In this document: positions 1 through 7,837 of the stretch, piece by piece
Layout of the letters: each line of letters opens with the position of its first letter
How positions within the stretch are numbered: the stretch's first letter is position 1
Assembly (NCBI GenBank): GCA_003164275.1
Contig: PLSY01000234.1
Location: 1 to 21,788, forward strand
Origin: Acidimicrobiaceae bacterium
GTDB taxonomy: Bacteria; Actinomycetota; Acidimicrobiia; Acidimicrobiales; RAAP-2
Direction of reading: 5' to 3'
Length of the DNA: 21,788 nucleotides
The notes under the pieces: generated by a model
Told to the model about the DNA's origin: nothing
Database searches by the model: none
Seen by the model: the letters and a program-made list of their open reading frames with translations, nothing else
Translations under genes and position numbers: made by a program

Positions 1-1158
1 AAGAACATGATCGACAAGGACGAGTACCCGCAGACGGCTGAGCTGGAGCGTAGGTGTGTGGCCATGCTGGCCGACCTGTGGAACGCTCCCGTGACCGGGG
101 ATCCGGTCGGGTGCTCGGCCATCGGGTCTTCGGAAGCCTGCATGCTCGGGGGCATGGCCGCCAAGTGGCGCTGGAGGGAGAAGCGACGGGCCGCTGGGAA
201 GTCGACCGACAGGCCCAATATGGTCTGCGGACCGGTCCAGGTCGTCTGGCACAAATTCGCCAAGTACTGGGACATCGAGATGAGGGAGATCCCGATGTCG
301 CCCGGCAAGTACTGCATGGACGCCGAGCAGATGCTGGGGCAGCTGGACGAGAACACCATCATGGTCGTCCCAACCTTCGGGGTCACCTACACCGGCGCCT
401 ACGAGCCCGTCCTCGCCTTGTCCGAGGCGCTGGACGACCTCCAGGAGCGCACAGGGCTCGACATCGACCTCCACATCGATGGTGCTTCTGGTGCGTTCCT
501 CGCCCCGTTCTGTGCTCCGGAGATTCTCTGGGACTTCCGGGTCCCACGGGTGAAGTCAATCTCGAGTTCGGGACACAAGTTCGGACTCGCCCCTCTGGGA
601 GTCGGATGGGTGGTCTGGCGGGACACCGCCGAACTGCCCGACGACCTGATCTTCCATGTCACCTACCTCGGCGGGGACATGCCCGTGTTCCAGATCAACT
701 TCTCCCGCCCGGCGGGCCAGATCGTGGCGCAGTATTACAACTTCGTCCGGCTAGGCAAAGACGGCTACCGGCAGGTCCATGATTCTTGCTATGCCACTGG
801 CAAGTATCTGGCTCACGGAGTGTTGGGGCTCGGGCCGTTCGAGCTGTTGGCCGACTCCGATCCAAGGACCGGCATACCATCGGTGGCCTGGCGGATCATC
901 GAGGGAGAGAATCCCGGTTACACCCTCTATGACATCGCCGACCGCCTCAGGGTGGCTGGATGGCAGGTCCCCGCCTACCCGCTCACCGGATCGGTGTCAG
1001 ATGTCTCAGTCCAGCGCATCCTGATCAGACAGGGGGTGAGCCAGGACCTCGCCGGGCTGCTCATGGAAGACATGAAGAAGTCGATCGAGCACTTCGACAA
1101 GCATCCGGTATCGGTGGCCATGACCAAAGAGGAGTCGGGCGGCTTCAGCCACCTGTGA
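1..1158 (+). CDS. gadB: Glutamate decarboxylase, PLP-dependent (5' end cut by window)
   Basis: Decarboxylates L-glutamate to GABA and CO2, consuming a proton in the cytoplasm; in other bacteria this serves acid resistance or GABA metabolism. The reading frame is open from base 1, and the ATG at 7 falls inside the conserved stretch NMIDKDEYPQTAELE, so the true start lies upstream. GadB of E. coli is about 466 residues, so roughly 80 N-terminal residues are missing. The PLP-binding lysine lies in SSSGHKFGLAPLG (AAG at 577-579), and the cofactor aspartate and alanine are in HIDGASGAF. The C-terminus ends GGFSHL, roughly in the position of the E. coli HT tail that plugs the active site at neutral pH. 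No glutamate/GABA antiporter (gadC) is in the window. The family call is very secure; the physiological role is inferred. Confidence 0.96.
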   Translation, partial: KNMIDKDEYPQTAELERRCVAMLADLWNAPVTGDPVGCSAIGSSEACMLGGMAAKWRWREKRRAAGKSTDRPNMVCGPVQVVWHKFAKYWDIEMREIPMSPGKYCMDAEQMLGQLDENTIMVVPTFGVTYTGAYEPVLALSEALDDLQERTGLDIDLHIDGASGAFLAPFCAPEILWDFRVPRVKSISSSGHKFGLAPLGVGWVVWRDTAELPDDLIFHVTYLGGDMPVFQINFSRPAGQIVAQYYNFVRLGKDGYRQVHDSCYATGKYLAHGVLGLGPFELLADSDPRTGIPSVAWRIIEGENPGYTLYDIADRLRVAGWQVPAYPLTGSVSDVSVQRILIRQGVSQDLAGLLMEDMKKSIEHFDKHPVSVAMTKEESGGFSHL

Positions 1159-1204
1159 CCGGAGGCGCTGCGAGTCGCCACCGGTTGGTCGTGGCAGTGA
1201 GAGG

Positions 1205-1233
1205 GAGAGGTGCCGTCTTATTAGCACCATCTC
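1205..1233 (+). terminator. Weak hairpin after the glutamate decarboxylase gene
   Basis: GAGAGGTGC (1205-1213) pairs with GCACC-A-TCTC (1224-1233), with one bulged A and a 10-base loop. It lies 46 bases after the gadB stop and before the channel gene. There is no T-run, so this is only a candidate terminator. Confidence 0.3.
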
Positions 1234-1299
1234 GCCACGGGTCCCTTCAGCTCGCTTCATGATTTCTCGTGCCCAACTCTTCTGTGACCGATCGATACG

Positions 1300-1881
1300 G
1301 TGGGGAAAATGGCTTCATCGGCATTGACTGACCTGGCCAGCTTCGAGCGGTCACATGTGGTCCAAGCGGCGCTGCGGGCGCTGGCGATGACGACGATTCT
1401 CTTGGTCATCTATTTCGTCGTCCCGATCGAGCACCGGCCTCACCAGTCGGTCGTGTTGCGCCTCGCCGTCGGCCTGGCACTGTTCGTGGTCGTTGTCACC
1501 AATGAGATCCGACTCATCTCGCGGAGTGGTCGTCCCATGCTCAGGGCGGCCGTGGCCGTGGCCACCATCATCCCGCTCTTTCTGGTCGTGTTCGCATGGA
1601 TCTACCTGACCATGGCCCGTGCCGATCCCGGGTCATTCGGCCAGCCCCTGGACCGTGTGTCCGCCCTCTACTTCACGGTCACCGTCTTCTCGACCGTCGG
1701 ATTCGGCGACATCGCACCCAAGACCGATGCCGCCCGGCTGGTCGCCACGGTGCAGATGCTGGCCGATCTCGCCGTACTCGCCGTGGTCATCCGCCTCATC
1801 TTTGCCGCCGCTCAGCGCGACCCTGAGCGTGGAGATGAACCTGATGGTGACCGCCCCCCTGCGATCGACCTCCGGAAGTAA
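1300..1881 (+). CDS. Small potassium channel family protein (TVGFGD filter)
   Basis: Predicted membrane pore of 193 residues. It carries the K+ selectivity signature STVGFGD (residues 131-137) after a pore helix (about 119-130). Hydrophobic segments lie at about 23-43, 53-70, 81-106 and 144-167, so the pore module (last two helices) is preceded by two extra helices. The charged C-terminal tail is short (about 25 residues), and no RCK/TrkA regulatory domain is present. GTG at 1300 opens the frame, but ATG at 1309, three codons in, is an equally good start; neither has a well-spaced ribosome site. It follows gadB on the same strand with a 141-base gap and ends 94 bases from a convergent gene. 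Ion selectivity is inferred from the filter; gating is unknown. Confidence 0.88.
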   Translation: MGKMASSALTDLASFERSHVVQAALRALAMTTILLVIYFVVPIEHRPHQSVVLRLAVGLALFVVVVTNEIRLISRSGRPMLRAAVAVATIIPLFLVVFAWIYLTMARADPGSFGQPLDRVSALYFTVTVFSTVGFGDIAPKTDAARLVATVQMLADLAVLAVVIRLIFAAAQRDPERGDEPDGDRPPAIDLRK

Positions 1882-1975
1882 GCAACGCCTGGCGGGCACC
1901 CCATCACGTCATGCTCCGGACGGGCAAGCGCTTTGGCTCTGAAGGGCGACCACTACGGGATTCTGGGCGGCTGGC

Positions 1976-3181
1976 CTAGTCCTGAGTGCCCGGCTCGACA
2001 GCTTGGCTGGTGGGTTTTCCTCCGGCCAGGAACTGAAGCAGGACGTCGATGACCAGAGCGATCACCACGAGGACGACTGCCACCAAGGTGGTGGGGCTGC
2101 TCCAGATCACGAGGATGAGGAGGGCAAGGCCGAGAACCCCCCACTGCAAACCCCTTCGATAGCGGGCGAGGAAGGCGTGGGTCGGTCCTTCAGTCATCCA
2201 GCGGGGCCGACGCATCTCGGCCGACCAGGCCCCCAGCCGGGCGTTCCCGGCGATCAGGGCACCGACGGCGATGATCGCCGACACGATGAGGATGATTCGA
2301 ATCGTCTCGCGCAAGCTGTTGGTCACAATGTCGATCACTGCCTTGTTGGCGGCGACCGACTGGGAGGGACTCAGCGAGCCGAGGTACTGATTGGTGGCAA
2401 CCGACAAGATCACCAGTATCAGGGCCATTGAGATGGCAAGACCGAATGCGGCTCGAACCAGACCCCGCCTGTGGTTTCTGGCCAGCACGATGCCAGCAGC
2501 GAACAGCAGGATGGTCACGATGGGGAGGACGACGGCCACTTTGTTGAGCAGGCGCACCAGCTGCTGGGTCTTGGCCAGGCTCTTCGACTGGAAAAGGACG
2601 AAATTGACACCCTTGACGGCCGGGACCTTGTCGAACACGGTGATGCCCTTGGCGTCCAGTTCCTTCTTCAGAGTCACCTCGACCTGGCCGAGGTTGAGCG
2701 TGATCCTTCCGTTCTTGGTCGAGACCGTCCCATTGCCGGTGCCGGTGAGCAGTTTGACCAGTTGCTCATGCGAAGCTCGGTTCGCCCCGACCCAGATCTT
2801 TTTGAACTGAGGCGACTCCACCGCCTTGAGCGTGAGCTGGTAGGTCACGCTCTCGAGACCAGAGGCGATCGGCGCAGCCAGGCCGGCGGCACGCGAAGGG
2901 AGCTGGTTCCTGATTCGAGCCTCGACGTCGGTCCGAGCGATGAGGTTGCTGCTGACTTGTTTTGCCACCTGGGTCTGGATGGCCGGGTTTGACGCCAGGG
3001 GTGCGACCGTCGCCACGTAGGTATCCGTGTTGAGGAGCTGATTGCGGGCGAAGACCACCACGACCGAGACGATGGCCAGTAGGCAGGCCAGGACGATCAG
3101 CACCCACGACGTGACGCCACGCCAGCGCTTTGGTTTCGTCGCCACCGGTTCAGTGGGGGCGGGCGATTCAACAATGGTCAT
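1976..3181 (-). CDS. Six-helix integral membrane protein with a large extracytoplasmic loop
   Basis: A 401-residue membrane protein of unknown function, of a type common in Actinobacteria. Predicted helices are at about 23-45, 213-234, 241-263, 292-314, 345-361 and 364-386. Between helices 1 and 2 lies a soluble stretch of about 165 residues that begins with RNQLLNTDTYVATVAPLASN, the most recognisable part of the family. The region around 145-200 is lysine-rich with beta-type sequence. The start is ATG at 3181, with a basic N-terminus (KPKRWRG) just before helix 1. The upstream GAP-family gene stops only 4 bases before this start, so the two are almost certainly one transcript. I do not know its function; it could be a sensor or part of an envelope complex. 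Confidence 0.85.
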   Translation of the reverse strand: MTIVESPAPTEPVATKPKRWRGVTSWVLIVLACLLAIVSVVVVFARNQLLNTDTYVATVAPLASNPAIQTQVAKQVSSNLIARTDVEARIRNQLPSRAAGLAAPIASGLESVTYQLTLKAVESPQFKKIWVGANRASHEQLVKLLTGTGNGTVSTKNGRITLNLGQVEVTLKKELDAKGITVFDKVPAVKGVNFVLFQSKSLAKTQQLVRLLNKVAVVLPIVTILLFAAGIVLARNHRRGLVRAAFGLAISMALILVILSVATNQYLGSLSPSQSVAANKAVIDIVTNSLRETIRIILIVSAIIAVGALIAGNARLGAWSAEMRRPRWMTEGPTHAFLARYRRGLQWGVLGLALLILVIWSSPTTLVAVVLVVIALVIDVLLQFLAGGKPTSQAVEPGTQD

Positions 3182-3185
3182 CTGG

Positions 3186-3839
3186 TCACGTCACAATCAC
3201 GTAGATGCTCTTCCCGACCAACCAGAAGCCCAAGAGCAGAGAGGCGATGATGATGACCTGGTCGGTATGTGATTCGATCCAATCCTTCACGCCGTGGAGG
3301 ATTGCCTGGGCCCGTTCCGGGCGAAAGCCTGCGTAGAGCTCCATCACCAGGTACGTGGTGCTGGATACGACGCAGAAGAGGAACAGACCGATGTAACTCT
3401 GCCACGAACTCAGCTTGGCGCCCACGATGGTGGCCACCCCGGCGGCAACCAATCCCCAGGGCTGGGTCAGCGGAGCGATCCCGATGAGCAGCCATGGGGA
3501 CATGCTGTCCAGGCCCGTCTGCCACTTCGGCTGCTTCTTCGGTTTCTTCGGCTTGGCCATCTTCCGACGTTGGCGAACAGCGATGAACAACAACGTCACG
3601 CCTATCAGCATCTTGACGGCCAGTGCAGCCAATGATGGCGCGGTGCTCGGCGCAGGAGGCTTGTTGCCGGTGGCGAGGACAGTGATGGCGACAACGATGG
3701 CCAGCGACAACAACCAGCCGAAGATGAATGCTGCACCCTTTCGGACACCGCCCTCAGCCATCAGCACCAAGAGGAAGGCGGTGAGGGGAATGGGCTCGAG
3801 GGTGATGACCAATCCGATGAGAACGAGTTCGAGGATCAT
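3186..3839 (-). CDS. GAP family (Sap, sulfolipid-addressing-like) membrane protein
   Basis: A 217-residue protein with about six hydrophobic helices (4-26, 33-55, 70-88, 115-140, 147-168, 193-215). The N-terminus (LVLIGLVITLEPIPLTAFL) and the TQPWGLVAAGVATIVGA segment fit the GAP/Sap family, PF11139. Mycobacterial members help place glycopeptidolipids or sulfolipid-1 at the cell surface; transport of a lipid here is inference. Helices 3 and 4 are joined by a very basic loop (RRKMAKPKKPKKQPK, about 91-105), probably cytoplasmic. The start at ATG 3839 has only GGGGAC immediately before it, so initiation strength is unclear. It is the first gene of a two-gene unit with the 401-residue membrane protein, separated by 4 bases. 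Confidence 0.85.
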   Translation of the reverse strand: MILELVLIGLVITLEPIPLTAFLLVLMAEGGVRKGAAFIFGWLLSLAIVVAITVLATGNKPPAPSTAPSLAALAVKMLIGVTLLFIAVRQRRKMAKPKKPKKQPKWQTGLDSMSPWLLIGIAPLTQPWGLVAAGVATIVGAKLSSWQSYIGLFLFCVVSSTTYLVMELYAGFRPERAQAILHGVKDWIESHTDQVIIIASLLLGFWLVGKSIYVIVT

Positions 3840-3987
3840 GTCCCCATCGGATCACTCATTGTTCCGCCGCCATCTCCTTGAGAACGAGACCGTGAGGACC
3901 ACGGCCGGTGCTGGGAACACCAAGGTGCCCACTACGTACATGTGCTCGCTCGCTACTCGACTTGGGCCGTCACGGGGCAGTGGACCA

Positions 3988-4386
3988 TCAGGCCAGCAGC
4001 TTGGCCTTCTGCGTCTCGAACTCGGCTTCGGTCAGGACGCCCTTGGCCTTCAGGTCCGCCAGCTTGGATAGCTCCTCGGCACTGCTGGTAGCTGATGGGC
4101 CTGCAGTCTCTTTGACGTAGGCGCTGAACGCCTTTTGTTGTTGAGCGGCCTGGGCCTCTGCCCGCTCGTGCATCTTCGAGCCACGGGCGATGAGGTAGAT
4201 GAGGATGCCGAGGAACGGGATGATGATGACAAAGAGGACCCAGAGCATCTTGGCCCCGCCGCCCAGGTCCTGGCTCCGGAAGATGTCAGAGAAGATGGCG
4301 ATCATCAAGTAGATATAGATGACGAACATGAAGATCTCGAGCATCGTCCAAAAGAAGTCGAGCATGGGATAGGTGGTTGCAAGCAT
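3988..4386 (-). CDS. PLDc_N/SHOCT domain membrane protein
   Basis: A 132-residue protein with two transmembrane helices (about 13-34 and 46-67) in the PLDc_N arrangement: a short FSDIFRSQDLGGGAKMLWVL linker, then IIPFLGILIYLIARG. A polar alanine/glutamine-rich stretch follows, then a C-terminal SHOCT domain (about 104-132, LADLKAKGVLTEAEFETQKA). SHOCT is a short C-terminal module thought to mediate oligomerisation or interaction. The frame is open to 4503, but ATG at 4386 is chosen because GGAGG (4393-4397) sits 6 bases upstream and the added 39 residues look non-native. It lies between the LuxR regulator and the GAP gene, all on the minus strand, with gaps of 210 and 148 bases. Function is unknown. 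Confidence 0.88.
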   Translation of the reverse strand: MLATTYPMLDFFWTMLEIFMFVIYIYLMIAIFSDIFRSQDLGGGAKMLWVLFVIIIPFLGILIYLIARGSKMHERAEAQAAQQQKAFSAYVKETAGPSATSSAEELSKLADLKAKGVLTEAEFETQKAKLLA

Positions 4387-4392
4387 GGGAGT

Positions 4393-4397
4393 CCTCC
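4393..4397 (-). promoter_or_regulatory. Ribosome binding site for the SHOCT membrane protein
   Basis: GGAGG on the minus strand lies 6 bases before ATG 4386. It decides the start against the longer open frame reaching 4503. Confidence 0.75.
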
Positions 4398-4562
4398 ACG
4401 ATTTGTGTGCGGTCGGTTCAGCCTGACGTCTTCGAACGAGGACCAATCCACGAGGGCGGTCCAGACCGAATCCCGACAGGTTGGAACGCATGTATCGAAT
4501 CACGACAGGATTCTGTGGTCATCACCCTTGGCGGGTGACTTCGGGACGCTGGTGGCTGATCC

Positions 4563-4579
4563 GTGGCCAGATCGGCCAC
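4563..4579 (-). terminator. Hairpin downstream of the LuxR regulator gene
   Basis: GTGGCC (4563-4568) and GGCCAC (4574-4579) form a perfect 6-bp stem with a 5-base loop, 17 bases after the regulator stop. A second hairpin, TCACCC/GGGTGA (4522-4538), lies a little further on. Neither has a T-run. They would separate the regulator transcript from the SHOCT gene. Confidence 0.4.
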
Positions 4580-4596
4580 CAGGCGGTTCCGTTCAT

Positions 4597-7200
4597 CTAG
4601 AGCAGTCCGATCTCCCGAGCTCGGGCGATGGCCTGGTTTCTGTTGGCGACGTCCAGCTTTCGGTAGATGTGGGCCATGTGGGTCTTGATGGTGTTGACCG
4701 AGACGAAACAGCGTTCCGCGAGCTCGCTGTTGGTGTAGCGACTGGGGAGATAGGAGAGCACTTCCAGTTCACGGTCGGTCAGCGGGTCGGCGAGCTCTGT
4801 TCTGAGGACCGGGGAGGCGGCTACGAGCATTCTCTTCTGGAGAACCTCACGAAAGCCGGTTGAAACTCCGGGAAGGTCAGCCAACAGAGTCACGGAGGCC
4901 TGGCCAGCTCGGACGAACACCTCCACCAGTGAGTGTTGCTCGGCCAGCACCACGGCCCGCGAGAAGTCCGCTCGAGCGTCGTCGACGTGGCCTTCGGAGT
5001 CGGCAACACAGGCCAGGGTGATGAGCCGCTCGACACGCACGAGTGGCTCATCCTGCTCGGTGGGCGGGGGCAGTTCCTCGAGTGTCTTGCGAGCAAGGTC
5101 ATTGTTTCCTGCGGCCAACGCGGAGCGGGCCACTTCGATGTTCACCGAGTGAGATCGAGAACGAACGCCATCCAGGAGGCCCAGCGCTTGGTCTGGCGCT
5201 CCAGTCTCCCAGAGGATGCGACCGTGGAGCGCCAGGAGGCGATCGGCAACGACCGGAGGAGGAGGCGTGCCAATGCTGTGCTGGCCCGAAGAGATGGTGG
5301 CAATCGCGTCATCCGGTTGACCGTCGGCCATCTTCAGCGCGGCGAGGGCGAAGAGCGTGAGCCAGCGGAGGTTGCTTCGGTCATTGGCCTCGGCTCTGAC
5401 GGTCGCCTCGTGGAGCGAGAGGGCTGCTTGATGGGGCTCGCCTCGCTCCAGGGACACGAGAGTCGCCGCCAGATAGGCGTCGGAGGTAGACGGGTGATTG
5501 AGTACGCCGACGGCTCTGGCCACGTCCAGCGCCTCGTCGGCCAGAGCCTGCGCCCGCTGGGTATGGCCGGTCCACGCCTCAAGCAGTCCAAGTGAGCCGA
5601 GGATGTGGATTTTCCAGATGGAATAGGCGGAGCCGGGCGTGATCAGGGCTCGTTCCAACCAGCTCCGGGCAACTTCGATGTTGCCGGCCAGGAAGGAGCC
5701 CCGGCCTCCCGAGACTCGGGCGATCGTCTCGAGTGACTGGGGATCCGCCAATCCCATGACGTCGGGGACTGGCGCATCTCCGAGGGTGGCGAGCAGGTCC
5801 AGCGTTGTGGTCGCCATCTGCATCGTGACCTCTGGGTTTGGCCGCCACTGCGCCATCATGGCGAGCAGTGCCTGGGCGACGACTCGCTCACCATGGGTGG
5901 AGCCCGGGTGGGTGGCCACTCGTCGAAGGATGTCGTCGGCTTCCGCCACGTCACCGTCGGCCACTTTCAGGGCACCGAGGAGGAGGCTGACATCGCGCCT
6001 GGTGACCCGTGCCGCCAGGGGAACCTGACGGATCCATCGGACGACGGTCTTCACCGTCCCCTGTTCGAAGACCTCAGAACCTCGAGAAACGATGACCTGA
6101 AGCGCCTGGCCCCATTCCCTGGCCTTTAGGAGGTATTCGACACCGGGGGTGACCTGGTCTCGTTCGAGATGCCAGGACGCGGCAGAAATCAGGAGCGCCT
6201 CCTCGGTGCCGGGGCTCTCGGCCCGGAGCCGATAGCGGAGGAGATCCCTGAACAGGTGGTGGAAACGGAACCACTCTCGATGACCGTCGAGGGGAATGAG
6301 GAACATCGATTCGCGCTCGAGCTCCTCGAGGATGAGTTGGGCATTGGGCTCACCGGTCAGGTGGCTGAGGAGGTCCGCGGTCATCTCGTCCAGGACCGAG
6401 CTCTGAAGGAGAAACGAGCGGCGTTCAGCCGTCTGTACCTGCAGCACCTCTTCGCTGAGATAGTCCGCCACCAGCCTGTCACCGCCGCTGAAATGGCTGA
6501 CAAAGGTATCGGCATCAGGGTGGGATCGGAGCGTCATGGCCGCCAGCTGTAGCCCGGCCACCCAACCTTCGGTCCGGTTGACCAGAGCGGAGACGGCGTC
6601 CGGGCGCATGGGCCACCCGAGTATGCGTTCGAGCAGTTCGGAGGATTCAAGGTGGTCGAACGCCATCTCGTCTTGGCGGATCTCGGTCAAGTGGCGGTGC
6701 AGGCGATAGCGACTCCACGCCAACGGCGGGTCCACCCGTGAGGAAAGCACGAGGTGGATCTGTGGAGGCATCAGGTCGACCAGCCGGCCCAGGTCCGAGA
6801 TCAGCGTGGCATTGGTGAGCTGGTGAAGGTCGTCGATGACGATGACGACCTCGGGCAGCTCTGCCATCTGGGCGACCAGGGCTTCGAGCAAGGGGACGCC
6901 GATACCAGCGCCGTGAAGGGGCACCAACTCCGACAGCTCGCCGAACTCGGGATGGATCTCGCTCAGGCCGGCTAGAAGCCGTCGGGAGAAGCGGACGGGA
7001 TCATCGTCGAAGGCGGTGAGCTCCAACCAGACGAACTCGACTTTGACCTGGCTGGCCGCCCACTGGGCCAAGAGGACGGACTTGCCCGCGCCCGCCGGCG
7101 CGATGATCAGCGTGAGCGGACCACTGAGGCCCTGATCCAGTCGTCGCAGCAAGCCAGGGCGGTCGACTGCGTGAGCCGGTGCGGCGATGCCTGTGGCCAT
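4597..7200 (-). CDS. MalT-type LuxR family transcriptional regulator with P-loop ATPase domain
   Basis: A large STAND-type regulator of 867 residues. The N-terminal NTPase has Walker A APAGAGKS (34-41) and Walker B VVIVIDDLH (118-126). A long helical middle region resembles the TPR-like sensor part of MalT. The C-terminal LuxR helix-turn-helix spans about 807-867, beginning LTDRELEVLSYLP, with the recognition helix in VSVNTIKTHMAHIYRKL. Such proteins bind an inducer and ATP, oligomerise and activate transcription. The frame is open to 7251, but ATG 7200 is preferred: GGAAGG (7211-7216) lies 10 bases upstream and the domain follows directly. It is divergent from the 81-residue gene at 7485 and flanked by SHOCT/GAP genes on its own strand. 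It probably controls neighbours across the shared intergenic region; the inducer is unknown. Confidence 0.93.
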   Translation of the reverse strand: MATGIAAPAHAVDRPGLLRRLDQGLSGPLTLIIAPAGAGKSVLLAQWAASQVKVEFVWLELTAFDDDPVRFSRRLLAGLSEIHPEFGELSELVPLHGAGIGVPLLEALVAQMAELPEVVIVIDDLHQLTNATLISDLGRLVDLMPPQIHLVLSSRVDPPLAWSRYRLHRHLTEIRQDEMAFDHLESSELLERILGWPMRPDAVSALVNRTEGWVAGLQLAAMTLRSHPDADTFVSHFSGGDRLVADYLSEEVLQVQTAERRSFLLQSSVLDEMTADLLSHLTGEPNAQLILEELERESMFLIPLDGHREWFRFHHLFRDLLRYRLRAESPGTEEALLISAASWHLERDQVTPGVEYLLKAREWGQALQVIVSRGSEVFEQGTVKTVVRWIRQVPLAARVTRRDVSLLLGALKVADGDVAEADDILRRVATHPGSTHGERVVAQALLAMMAQWRPNPEVTMQMATTTLDLLATLGDAPVPDVMGLADPQSLETIARVSGGRGSFLAGNIEVARSWLERALITPGSAYSIWKIHILGSLGLLEAWTGHTQRAQALADEALDVARAVGVLNHPSTSDAYLAATLVSLERGEPHQAALSLHEATVRAEANDRSNLRWLTLFALAALKMADGQPDDAIATISSGQHSIGTPPPPVVADRLLALHGRILWETGAPDQALGLLDGVRSRSHSVNIEVARSALAAGNNDLARKTLEELPPPTEQDEPLVRVERLITLACVADSEGHVDDARADFSRAVVLAEQHSLVEVFVRAGQASVTLLADLPGVSTGFREVLQKRMLVAASPVLRTELADPLTDRELEVLSYLPSRYTNSELAERCFVSVNTIKTHMAHIYRKLDVANRNQAIARAREIGLL

Positions 7201-7484
7201 GTTGTTGCGACCTTCCGCCCTCGTAGGTCCAAAGTGTGGCATTAACGGCACGGCTGTTCCAGTGGCGCACCGGGACGTTGGCTATCACCCTTTGGGGATG
7301 ACGACTTCGCTTTCCGACAGGTCGACAATAACGCCAGTGCGTGTTCGAACTACGAGTAGGCACCGGTCAACGCCGCCTCGGCGGAACCCAGAGTCCTGCG
7401 TCGTGATCTCTTGACATCTGGGTCAGGCCAACAGTCGGACGGCAGTAGTAGCGCACGGTTCATCGTGCTCAGGAAAGAGCGACA
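7201..7484. promoter_or_regulatory. Divergent intergenic region between the LuxR regulator and the small protein
   Basis: This 284-base spacer must hold promoters for both divergent genes. TTGACA (7411-7416) matches a -35 box on the plus strand, but no good -10 box lies 16-19 bases beyond it. No clear LuxR-type palindrome was seen by eye. It is the best place to look for the regulator's binding site. Confidence 0.4.
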
Positions 7485-7730
7485 GTGAGTCCAGAATCTT
7501 TCGAAATTGTGGTCAGGGGCCATCTGACGCCCACGCTGATCATCGCTCTCGATGGGTTCGAGGTCAGCCGGTATGCCGACGGCTTCACCTATCTGGTGGG
7601 CTGGGTGCCCGATCAGGCGCGGCTGTACAGCCTGCTCGGAGTATTGCGCGACCTGAACATCGAACTGAAGTCGGTCAACGCTGTTGAGATGTCGAGTGCC
7701 GATGGAGCCGACGGGGGAACCAACTACTAG
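7485..7730 (+). CDS. Conserved small protein (81 aa) divergent from LuxR regulator
   Basis: A short soluble acidic protein of unknown function. It begins SPESFEIVVRGHLTPTLI, continues ALDGFEVSRYADGFTYLVGW and VPDQARLYSLLGVLRDLNIE, and ends in a polar tail. The alternating beta-alpha pattern (strand, helix, strand, then the LYSLLGVLRDL helix) suggests a small ferredoxin-like fold, as in ACT-like or regulatory domains; this is inference. The start is GTG 7485, with AGGA about 10 bases upstream. I recall similar small proteins beside large LuxR regulators in actinobacteria but cannot name a family with confidence. Being the first gene opposite the regulator, it may be its target or a modulator. 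Composition matches its neighbours and it is unlikely to be a chance frame. Confidence 0.8.
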   Translation: MSPESFEIVVRGHLTPTLIIALDGFEVSRYADGFTYLVGWVPDQARLYSLLGVLRDLNIELKSVNAVEMSSADGADGGTNY

Positions 7731-7837
7731 TCCAGAGAAGAAGCCGGTGGCCGATCGAGCCAGGACAAGTCTGCCGGTTCCCCAAATCGCCCGCGAAGGA
7801 TGATGGAACGAGTCACCCTCAGCGCGACGATTGGCTC

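Noticed and set aside
4387..4503. N-terminal extension of the SHOCT protein from 4503
   Set aside because: The extra residues are basic and unlike the family, and GGAGG before ATG 4386 gives a better start.
4135..4863. 242-codon plus-strand open frame
   Set aside because: It is antisense to the SHOCT gene and the LuxR helix-turn-helix end. Composition is an Asp/Glu/His-rich shadow and no family resemblance is seen.
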